Positions 1-5,759 of a stretch of DNA of 14,839 nt are shown one piece after another. The notes beneath the pieces are model-generated. The model ran no database searches. It was not told the origin of the DNA and saw nothing but the letters and a program-made list of their open reading frames with translations. Source of the DNA: an uncultured Bacilli bacterium (GTDB lineage Bacteria > Bacillota_I > Bacilli_A > RF39 > UBA660); the NCBI GenBank assembly GCA_944331945.1, contig CALVJC010000114.1, forward strand, positions 1-14,839, given 5' to 3'. The position numbers and the translations under genes are program-made. Every line of letters starts with the position of its first letter. Positions within the stretch are counted from its first letter, which is position 1.

Positions 1-1
1 G

Positions 2-60
2 TGTAGAATGACAAACTTTTTTCTACTGGAAATATAAGAAAATGACAAATTAATTTATCC
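2..60. repeat. Transposon left end: terminal inverted repeat plus one internal motif copy
   Basis: Tip TGTAGAATGACAAA (2-15) is the inverted partner of 3285-3298. A second copy, AATGACAAATTAATTTATCC, lies at 41-60 and is the reverse complement of the right-end motif GGATAAA-TAATT-GTCATT with few changes. The two copies start about 38 bp apart, unlike the tight tandem at the right end, so the ends are asymmetric. Likely transposase binding sites, inferred by analogy with Tn7/Tn402/IS21. Confidence 0.8.
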
Positions 61-76
61 TAGATAAAACAAAAAT

Positions 77-121
77 AAAGAGATATATACTGATATAATT
101 ACTTGTATATATCTCTTTTTT
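77..121 (+). terminator. Hairpin terminator just inside the transposon left end, likely bidirectional
   Basis: A perfect 14-bp stem, AAAGAGATATATAC (77-90) with GTATATATCTCTTT (105-118), has a 14-nt loop and runs into T116-T121. The other strand also has a T-rich run after the stem (complement of 71-79). It could stop transcripts entering the element from outside. Stem strength is seen; termination is inferred. Confidence 0.65.
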
Positions 122-165
122 GTTTCAAATTATAAAAATATTTGATATCATATAGAACAAAAAAA

Positions 166-201
166 GAAGTAACTCAAAGTCACCACAACAACAGTTACTT
201 C
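166..201 (+). promoter_or_regulatory. 5' leader hairpin before the first transposon gene
   Basis: GAAGTAAC (166-173) pairs with GTTACTTC (194-201) around a 20-nt loop. The loop contains TCACC (180-184), complementary to the Shine-Dalgarno GGTGA (213-217) of the gene at 222, so an H-type pseudoknot could hide the ribosome site. The 8-bp stem is clear; the 5-bp loop contact could be chance. Confidence 0.4.
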
Positions 202-221
202 CTACCAAACAAGGTGATTAT

Positions 222-791
222 ATGATAATGCTAAATAACGAAAAAGTCAATAACAATTTACAAGCCTTTAAATACAGAAGCAAAGTGTATAATTTAAATA
301 AAATAAATATAGTAAAAAGAGAAATAAAAAAATATGAAGAAGAATATAATTATGGCTATATAGAATGTCCTTGTTGTGAAAGTGATGAACTTATTGGATA
401 TGGTAGTTATGAAAGGAATGTAATAGTATATAATAAATACTTTAAAATAAAAATAAAAAGAGTACGATGTAAAAATTGTGGTAGAACCCATGCATTAATA
501 CCATATTTTTTAATACCATATTACCAACATGAAAAAACGTATATTTATAGAATCTGTATAGAAAAAATTCTTAAAGAAGTAGGAATAAGTAATTTAGCAA
601 TAAGGTTGAAAATATCAAGACAGATATTGTATCAATGGATGAAGAGATTTTTAGTACATTTAAGATATCTTTTGACAACAATAAAGTCTAGTATAAGAGA
701 AGCATTAAAATATTTGATAAACAAGGCATTATATGATGACTTATATGAGAGGGTAAATAAAATGTATTTTCTTAAGAAAATACCAACATAA
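222..791 (+). CDS. Zinc-ribbon/HTH transposon protein (DUF6431-like)
   Basis: A 189-aa basic protein, first gene of the transposon. Two CxxC pairs, CPCC at about residues 49-52 and CKNC at 83-86, form a zinc ribbon. The segment RVRCKNCGRTHALIPYFLIP fits, from memory, the DUF6431 family often found beside DDE transposase and ATPase genes in Firmicutes. A helix-turn-helix follows at about 120-142 (ISNLAIRLKISRQILYQWMK). Together these suggest a DNA-binding accessory protein, perhaps for target choice or regulation; the role is inference. The start has AAGGTG at 211-216, six nt before ATG; another ATG two codons later is possible. The C-terminal end overlaps a 20-bp palindrome. A 58-bp gap separates it from the transposase gene. 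Confidence 0.8.
   Translation: MIMLNNEKVNNNLQAFKYRSKVYNLNKINIVKREIKKYEEEYNYGYIECPCCESDELIGYGSYERNVIVYNKYFKIKIKRVRCKNCGRTHALIPYFLIPYYQHEKTYIYRICIEKILKEVGISNLAIRLKISRQILYQWMKRFLVHLRYLLTTIKSSIREALKYLINKALYDDLYERVNKMYFLKKIPT
764..783. repeat. 20-bp perfect palindrome at the 3' end of the zinc-ribbon gene
   Basis: GTATTTTCTTAAGAAAATAC reads the same on both strands. It covers codons for the last residues before the stop at 789-791. It could be a dimeric operator or a tight hairpin between the first and second transposon genes. AT-rich palindromes arise by chance, so function is uncertain. Confidence 0.6.
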
Positions 792-849
792 CTTTTTCCT
801 TTATAAGCTTTAACCTTTCTTTTAATATATCTTCTGAGGTGAAAAATAT

Positions 850-2136
850 ATGGAAGATTATGGAAGAAGTGATTTATTTCGATATGGAGTAATAAGTCCA
901 TTACTTCAGAGGTTTTTGAGTGGAGACAAAATAACTTTTAATGATTTTAAAGAGTTAGCAGAAAAAGAATACTATTTTAAGGGAAAAAGTTATAAATATA
1001 GTCCCCACACAATAAAGAAATGGTATTATCATTACCAAAGGGAAGGATTAAATAAATTAAAAACAAAAGAAAGAAAAGATAAGAATGAATCAAGGAAATT
1101 AAATAGTGATGTAATAGAGTATTTAATTGATTTAAGAGGTAAATATCCTAAAATGACAACAAAAAATATGTATAAGAGAGTAGTTAAGGATGGATATATC
1201 AATGAAAACATAAGTATAAGAAGTTTTTATAGATATTTGAAACATAATGATTTAAAAAGGAGTGTGGCAACTAGAACGGAAAGAAGAAGATATGAAAAAG
1301 AATATCCTAATGATGTGTGGCAAGGAGATACCACATATGGACCATATATAACAATAGATGGGAAAAAGTATAGAACCTATTTAATACATTTTATAGATGA
1401 TAATTCTAGATTAGTAGTAGGTCATGGATTTTATTTAAATGATAGTGCCATCAATGTTCAAAAAACATTAAAGAAAGCAATAAAAACATATGGAATACCA
1501 AAACAGATATATTTAGATAATGGGAAGAGTTATAAGAATGAACAATTATCATTAATAGGTGCAAGATTGGGAATAAAATTAACTCATACACATCCCTATG
1601 ATCCGGAAAGCAAGGGGAAAGTAGAAAGATGTTTTAAAACAATAAAAGAAGGATGGATGAATGCTAAAAATTGGAACAATTTTAAAAGCATAGAGGATTT
1701 AGAAAAGGATTATGAGGAGTATTTATTTAATGATTATATAAATAAAGAGCATAGAGAACTAGGAGATACCCCAAATAATGTATGGCATAAAGGAATAGAA
1801 AAGACAAAATGGAGAAGATTAGAAGAAGAGAAAATAGAAGAAGCATTTATGCATGAGATAAAAAGGAAAGTAAGTAAAGACGGTGTTATAAGTATAAATA
1901 ATGAATTATATGAAGTAGAAAGTATTTATGCAGATGAAACGGTTACAATTAGATATTATATAAGTAATATGGAAAAAATGTGGGTATATGAAAAAGAAGA
2001 GAGAAAAAGTGAGGTTAGAAAATTAAATAGAAAAGAGAATAGTAAAGTAAAAAGAGAAAATAGAATAGATTATTCGAAAATAGTCAATAAGGAAGAAGAT
2101 GTAATAGAATTAGGGGATCAAGATGAGGTATCTTAG
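850..2136 (+). CDS. DDE transposase, rve integrase core with Mu-type C-terminal domain (TniA/TnsB-like)
   Basis: A 428-aa transposase that would cut and join the element's ends. An N-terminal HTH region lies at about 15-75 (SPHTIKKWYYHYQREGL), with a second DNA-binding segment at about 85-135. The catalytic RNase H fold core is at about 152-275: D160 in WQGDTTYG, D223 in LDNGKSY and E259 in GKVERCFKT, with 35 residues between the second D and the E, the classic D,D-35-E spacing. A Mu-C-like beta-barrel follows at about 335-385 and a charged Lys/Glu tail at 385-428, a likely contact for the ATPase. GAGGTG at 836-841 lies 8 nt before ATG. All catalytic residues are present, so it looks intact. 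Whether it is closer to Tn402 TniA, TnsB or IS21 IstA needs alignment. Confidence 0.93.
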   Translation: MEDYGRSDLFRYGVISPLLQRFLSGDKITFNDFKELAEKEYYFKGKSYKYSPHTIKKWYYHYQREGLNKLKTKERKDKNESRKLNSDVIEYLIDLRGKYPKMTTKNMYKRVVKDGYINENISIRSFYRYLKHNDLKRSVATRTERRRYEKEYPNDVWQGDTTYGPYITIDGKKYRTYLIHFIDDNSRLVVGHGFYLNDSAINVQKTLKKAIKTYGIPKQIYLDNGKSYKNEQLSLIGARLGIKLTHTHPYDPESKGKVERCFKTIKEGWMNAKNWNNFKSIEDLEKDYEEYLFNDYINKEHRELGDTPNNVWHKGIEKTKWRRLEEEKIEEAFMHEIKRKVSKDGVISINNELYEVESIYADETVTIRYYISNMEKMWVYEKEERKSEVRKLNRKENSKVKRENRIDYSKIVNKEEDVIELGDQDEVS

Positions 2137-2932
2137 TTATTATGGGCTAGAAACAAATCCATTTGTAGATAAGTTTAATAAAGAAAAAGCCTATGGTAGT
2201 AGTAGTTATAATAATATGTATTTTAGATTAAAATATCTAGAAGAAATAAAAGGAATAGGATTGTTTGTAGGACCTCCAGGAATGGGTAAGACTTATACTC
2301 TAAAATGTTATTTAGAAAATTTAAATAAGGATCTATATAAAATAGTTCAAGTAACAGCAACTAATATGGGACAGTTTGAGATACTACTACAGATAGCGAA
2401 AGAGTTAGGAGTAGATGCAGGGAATTATTTTAAGAGTTTATTAGAAGAAAGAGTAAAAGAAGCGATAATAAATTTGAAAGTTAATTATAGAAAAGAAGTA
2501 GTAATAGTAATCGATAATATTCAAAATATAAAACTATCGGCTTTAGAAGAAATACAATATTTAATAGAAAGTGATTATGGTGTGAATGAAACATTTATAA
2601 TGATAATGTTGGGAGAAGAAAGTTTTAAAAATAATATATTAAGACGAACAATATTTGAAGGATTAAGGCAGAGAATAGTAGTTAATTATCAACTAAGTTC
2701 TTTAAGTTTAGAAGAAGTAAAAGAATATATAAGGAGTTTACTAAAATATGCAGGATGTGAAAGAGAAATAATAGAAGAAAGTGGATATACCGCGATATTT
2801 AATATAAGTGGAGGAATACCAAGAAAAATAAATAAGATAGTATCATCATCTTTAATGTTAGGGTTTCAAAAGCGAGAAAAAATAATAAGTAATGAGACTA
2901 TAATGGAATCAAAATATGAGGTAATACTGTAG
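2123..2932 (+). CDS. AAA+ transposition ATPase (ExeA/TniB/TnsC-like)
   Basis: A 269-aa ATPase that probably acts with the DDE transposase as a target-DNA regulator. It starts with the ExeA-like MRYLSYYGLETNPF. Walker A is GPPGMGKT (50-57) and Walker B is VVIVIDN (126-132), where N132 replaces the usual catalytic Glu or Ala of related IDEAQ motifs. A later LRQRIVV (181-187) holds a likely sensor/arginine element, and GGIPRKINKIV (230-240) matches the ExeA lid motif. The start overlaps the transposase 3' end by 14 bp with AGGGG at 2112-2116, so translation is probably coupled. The Asn in Walker B could lower ATP hydrolysis, as in regulators that stay ATP-bound; this is inference. Confidence 0.92.
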   Translation: MRYLSYYGLETNPFVDKFNKEKAYGSSSYNNMYFRLKYLEEIKGIGLFVGPPGMGKTYTLKCYLENLNKDLYKIVQVTATNMGQFEILLQIAKELGVDAGNYFKSLLEERVKEAIINLKVNYRKEVVIVIDNIQNIKLSALEEIQYLIESDYGVNETFIMIMLGEESFKNNILRRTIFEGLRQRIVVNYQLSSLSLEEVKEYIRSLLKYAGCEREIIEESGYTAIFNISGGIPRKINKIVSSSLMLGFQKREKIISNETIMESKYEVIL

Positions 2933-2942
2933 GAATGATAAA

Positions 2943-3131
2943 ATGAATAGGGAAAATGAAATATTATATAAAATAGATACAATAATTAAATATTTAAAAG
3001 AAAATAATGGTTATGATTATAAGTTGTATAATCGTATATGTCCTGACATGGGAGAAGCTGATTCAAATATAGTAGAATATGCAGAAGATGTATTAGATAT
3101 AGTCGAAGAAATGATTAATATATATAAATAG
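2943..3131 (+). CDS. Small acidic protein, last gene of the transposon (unknown)
   Basis: A 62-aa acidic, helical protein with no recognised family. It follows the ATPase stop by 10 bp and has AGGA at 2931-2934 eight nt before ATG, so it is likely co-transcribed and translated. The C-terminal half (EYAEDVLDIVEEMINIYK) looks like one amphipathic acidic helix. It contains one Cys and no membrane segment. Its stop codon lies within the long hairpin at 3121-3162. The position suggests a helper or regulator of transposition, but nothing in the sequence shows this. Confidence 0.65.
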   Translation: MNRENEILYKIDTIIKYLKENNGYDYKLYNRICPDMGEADSNIVEYAEDVLDIVEEMINIYK

Positions 3132-3162
3132 ACAAAGTGTAAAAACTTTGTCTATTTATATA
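3121..3162 (+). terminator. Long perfect hairpin at the end of the transposon operon
   Basis: An 18-bp perfect stem pairs 3121-3138 with 3145-3162 around a GTAAAA loop. It overlaps the last codons and stop of the 62-aa gene. The U-tract is weak (no long T run after the stem), so it may be a terminator, an mRNA 3' stabiliser or a bidirectional barrier. It mirrors the hairpin at 77-121 at the other end. Confidence 0.5.
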
Positions 3163-3250
3163 CTTGTTGTTGATGAAAAAATAATTATAAGATATAATTA
3201 AATAAAGATAAAAGAAAGAAAAAGTAGATATGATTAATTTAATTTCTCAG

Positions 3251-3298
3251 GGTAAAATAATTCGTCAATTCTGGGATAAAATAATTCGTCATTCTACA
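3251..3298. repeat. Transposon right end: two tandem motif copies plus terminal inverted repeat
   Basis: Two tandem copies, each containing TAAAATAATTCGTC, lie at 3251-3272 and 3275-3295 with a 24-bp period; the outer copy ends in ATTCTACA, the element tip. A more diverged copy may lie at 3227-3247. The motif is the inverse of the left-end copies. Likely transposase binding sites by analogy with Tn7 right ends. Confidence 0.8.
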
Positions 3299-3327
3299 TT
3301 TAGAAAAGATAGAAAGAAGTGGATAAA

Positions 3328-3390
3328 ATGCGAGAAAGATTAGTTAACCAAATGTTACCTGGGGGGGGGGCATTTAGAACAATTAAATAA
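3328..3390 (+). other. Candidate 20-codon leader ORF containing a G10 tract
   Basis: ATG at 3328 opens 20 codons ending TAA at 3388-3390. A loose purine-rich region (GAAAGAAG, 3312-3319) precedes it, not a strong Shine-Dalgarno. The ten Gs at 3361-3370 encode Gly-Gly-Gly plus the first base of Ala. With nine or twelve Gs the frame would continue for 33 more codons and stop at 3470-3472, just before the surface-protein start at 3474. It may be a real leader peptide, a relic, or chance. Confidence 0.3.
3361..3370 (+). repeat. Homopolymeric G10 tract
   Basis: Ten consecutive G in otherwise AT-rich DNA, 104 bp upstream of a surface-protein gene and 62 bp outside the transposon right end. Runs of this kind are classic slipped-strand sites in phase-variable genes. 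Assembly or sequencing error in length is also possible. Confidence 0.9.
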
Positions 3391-3418
3391 AGATCTGGTT
3401 CTTTTTATCGTGCCTTAT

Positions 3419-3452
3419 AAAAGAATAGAATTACTAGGGTTCTATTCTTTTT
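3419..3452 (+). terminator. Intrinsic terminator or attenuator directly before the surface-protein gene
   Basis: AAAAGAATAGAA (3419-3430) pairs perfectly with TTCTATTCTTTT (3440-3451) around a 9-nt loop, and the 3' arm ends in a T run to 3452. Only 21 nt separate it from the ATG at 3474, with AAAGGAG at 3458-3463 between, and no promoter fits in that gap. It either ends an upstream unit or acts as an attenuator in the leader of the 713-aa gene. Confidence 0.7.
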
Positions 3453-3473
3453 GTGTGAAAGGAGCGCGATAAA

Positions 3474-5615
3474 ATGTCAAGAAAGAAAGCCATTGTTTTA
3501 TCAATTAGTATTGTTTTACTATGTCTATGTACTTTAGGAATTACTTTAGGATATTTAACCAAAACAATGTTCGGAGAAAAAGAGGTAAGTATTGTCACAG
3601 GAACTTTAAAAGTAGATTTTGCAGATTCTAATTTTATTGCTCTAGATAATGCTACTCCGATATCGGATAGCAAAGGACAAGCTCTAGAGCCATATACCTT
3701 TACCATTACCAATACCGGAAATATTACGGCTTATTATCAAATTGGCTTGGAGGATGATAGTGGAAATACCTTAAATACGAACTATGTTAAGATGAGAATG
3801 ATAGGGAATAATGGATATGATTCGGATATCATGACAAGAGATAACTTCCAAGGCGTCCTTTTAGATAATCAAATATTATCCGTTAATGAAACGGTAACTT
3901 ATCAATTATGGATGTGGTTAGATGAGAGTGCCGATAATAGCACCCAAGGAACTATTTATAAGAGTAAAATCGTAGTCAATGCCCAAAGTAGTCCTTTGGG
4001 AGAAAACAGATATTGTTATGACAATGGTTTTACGAATCTATCAGATTGTATCTTAGTGATGGAGAAAGAAAGTGGCAGTGTCGAAAAAGCGAAAGAGATG
4101 ATTGCTGCCAAAGGAACACCCGATTTTTCAAAGATTGCTCCTGAAGTCAGTTATCAAGAAGTAACGACCAATATGAATAATGAAAATGGAGTAATTTCTA
4201 CAACGAATCACTTCACCTTAGGAAAAGGATATACCATCGATGAATCGACGGGAATGTTCACTTTAACGGAATATCATAATAATCCATTAACGGAAGAATA
4301 CTTAGATTATTATACCTGTGGCTCTACGACAAGTACTTGGAATTCTTGTGCAACTATATATCAAATAAAAGAATTTGCAACCACAGATGATGAAAATGGA
4401 ACGATAACTTATCGTATAAGCAAAGCGGTAAGACATACAATGGAGGAATCCGAAACTTCCATTTCAAGTTCAGGATTATATGCAGCCGAAGATGATGAAG
4501 GAACCAGTTATTATTATCGGGGAGCTGTTAAAAATAATTATGTATCTTATGGAGGATATATTTGGAGAATTATCCGCCGAAATGGAGATGGCAGTATCCG
4601 AATGATCTATTCTGGAACAAGTCCTAGTGCAACGGGAAGTGCCACTTCCATTGGATCAAGTGCTTATAATAGTAAGTATTGGGATCCAACCTATGTCGGA
4701 TATAAGTATCATGAGAATTTTAGTTTACACGAAACAGAGAATTCTACTACTACTTATGGCAACTTTCAAGAAAATACAAATTATTATTTTGGCGAAGGGT
4801 ATGAATTTGATGAGAGTATTAAGAAGCTTCGTTTAACCGGAAAAGCGCTCCACGGAACATGGAGAGAAGTAGGGGAGGAAGCAATTGCAAGTTATCCTTA
4901 TACCTGTTTTAGTACGAGCTCTACTGGAACATGTAATGTTGTTTTTCAAGTAACAGGGTATGTTAATGCTTATACTGCTAGCGTTAAAACAATTTCTTAT
5001 AGTTCTATAGATTATAATTCCATTTTACAAAACACCAAGGATTCGACGGTCAAAGAGAAAATAGATGCATGGTATGAAGAAAATCTACTTTCTAAAACAG
5101 ATGAAAACGGACATACTTGGAGTGAGTATTTAAGTGATGAAGTATTTTGTAATGATCGAAGTTTATATAAGGGATCTGGATATTTATTATCACCAACAAG
5201 CTATTTTTATCCCCAGCAAAGAGTAGCGATCTTAAAAACTCCGAGTTTAAGTTGCAGTCAACCGTCGGATCGTTTTACAGTAAATAGTAGTAATGGTAAT
5301 GGAGATCTTGATTATCCGATTGGTTTAATCACCATTGATGAGGCATCTATGGCAGGAGGCGTATATAATGTTGTAAATATACGATATTATCTGTATACAG
5401 GGCAGAATTATTGGACACTATCATCAGTAGCTTTTAATTCTTCTGATGCGTTTGCCAGCGTGTGGCGTGTAAATTACGATGGTAGATTGGGTCCTTGGTA
5501 TTCTGTGGCATACAGCTATGGGATTCGTCCTGTCATTAATTTAAAAGCTGACATTCAAATCACTAGTGGTGATGGCAGTGCCACTTATCCTTTTCAAGTG
5601 AGTTTATTGTCATAA
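3474..5615 (+). CDS. Large secreted/surface protein with SipW-type signal, TasA-like module and C-terminal variable DUF6273-like domain
   Basis: A 713-aa exported protein. Residues 1-30 are a SipW-dependent-type signal segment (KKAIVLSISIVLLCLCTLGI), followed by VTGTLKVDF and a TasA/camelysin-like beta module to about 170 (EPYTFTITNTGNITAYYQI). A CYDNGF...DC pair lies near 181-192. A block at 344-378 (YYYRGAVKNNYVSYGG, then IWRIIRRNGDGS) and the block at 510-705 (CNDRS, YPIGLIT, YWTLSS, YGIRPVINLKADI, SGDGSATYPF) look like one domain split by an insert. Two related Cys-pair modules occur at about 248-300 and 437-496. The C-terminal domain resembles variable lectin-like domains repeated in uncultured Bacilli. 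No LPXTG motif, C-terminal membrane anchor or nearby SipW peptidase was seen. AAAGGAG at 3458-3463 supports the start. Exact function unknown; adhesion or surface binding is a guess. Confidence 0.85.
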   Translation: MSRKKAIVLSISIVLLCLCTLGITLGYLTKTMFGEKEVSIVTGTLKVDFADSNFIALDNATPISDSKGQALEPYTFTITNTGNITAYYQIGLEDDSGNTLNTNYVKMRMIGNNGYDSDIMTRDNFQGVLLDNQILSVNETVTYQLWMWLDESADNSTQGTIYKSKIVVNAQSSPLGENRYCYDNGFTNLSDCILVMEKESGSVEKAKEMIAAKGTPDFSKIAPEVSYQEVTTNMNNENGVISTTNHFTLGKGYTIDESTGMFTLTEYHNNPLTEEYLDYYTCGSTTSTWNSCATIYQIKEFATTDDENGTITYRISKAVRHTMEESETSISSSGLYAAEDDEGTSYYYRGAVKNNYVSYGGYIWRIIRRNGDGSIRMIYSGTSPSATGSATSIGSSAYNSKYWDPTYVGYKYHENFSLHETENSTTTYGNFQENTNYYFGEGYEFDESIKKLRLTGKALHGTWREVGEEAIASYPYTCFSTSSTGTCNVVFQVTGYVNAYTASVKTISYSSIDYNSILQNTKDSTVKEKIDAWYEENLLSKTDENGHTWSEYLSDEVFCNDRSLYKGSGYLLSPTSYFYPQQRVAILKTPSLSCSQPSDRFTVNSSNGNGDLDYPIGLITIDEASMAGGVYNVVNIRYYLYTGQNYWTLSSVAFNSSDAFASVWRVNYDGRLGPWYSVAYSYGIRPVINLKADIQITSGDGSATYPFQVSLLS

Positions 5616-5697
5616 AAATTAGGCGTTTTCTTTTCTATTTTTGTTTTTCTTTTTCTCGACTTTTTTCGACAAAGTTCGGTAAAAATATTTGTTAAAC
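5616..5697 (+). other. T-rich intergenic stretch after the surface-protein gene
   Basis: The region is very pyrimidine-rich on the + strand (5625-5665, many T runs broken by C). It has a short direct repeat (TCGAC at 5655-5659 and 5666-5670) but no clean stem before a T run. Termination could occur here but no classic hairpin is visible. Confidence 0.4.
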
Positions 5698-5726
5698 TTG
5701 CAAAGTAATCCATTTTGTAGTATAAT
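5698..5726 (+). promoter_or_regulatory. SigA-type promoter for the 238-aa/ylbD/ylbE unit
   Basis: TTGCAA (5698-5703), a 17-bp spacer and TATAAT (5721-5726). A start near 5733 leaves a leader of about 27 nt containing AAAGGAGG (5743-5750), a strong ribosome site nine nt before the ATG at 5760. The same -35/-10 pair and spacing recur at 12782-12810. Confidence 0.8.
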
Positions 5727-5759
5727 GTAGAGACATTACTCGAAAGGAGGGATATAGAA

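Larger units (their letters stand above)
2..3298 (+). mobile_element. Tn7/Tn402/IS21-like transposon, about 3.3 kb, with DUF6431-like, DDE transposase, AAA+ and small acidic genes
   Basis: The ends are inverted: TGTAGAATGACAAA at 2-15 matches the reverse complement of 3285-3298 with one mismatch, giving the TGT...ACA tips typical of Mu/Tn7/Tn402-type elements. Both ends carry extra internal copies of a GATAAAATAATT-GTCATT motif, as expected for several transposase binding sites. Four genes on the + strand lie between the ends, with the transposase and ATPase genes overlapping by 14 bp. Strong hairpins sit just inside each end. The genes use ATA (Ile) and AGA (Arg) much more than the rest of the window, which suggests transfer. 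The target duplication cannot be checked because only one base lies left of the element; the right flank starts TTTAG at 3299. No TniQ, TnsA or resolvase gene is present. Confidence 0.85.

Noticed and set aside
2943..3131. Antitoxin or toxin of a TA pair
   Set aside because: There is no partner gene with a matching fold; the ORF follows a transposition ATPase.
2..3298. CRISPR-associated transposon (CAST)
   Set aside because: There is no TniQ, Cas effector or repeat-spacer array in the element; the AAA+ and DDE genes alone are not enough.
3299..3303. Five-base target site duplication next to the right end (TTTAG)
   Set aside because: Only one base precedes the left tip, so no matching copy can be seen.
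3474..5615. Diversity-generating retroelement locus in this window
   Set aside because: No reverse transcriptase or template repeat was found on either strand; only the domain type suggests it.
5616..5697. Intrinsic terminator after the surface-protein gene
   Set aside because: The region is T-rich, but no stem of useful length precedes a T run.
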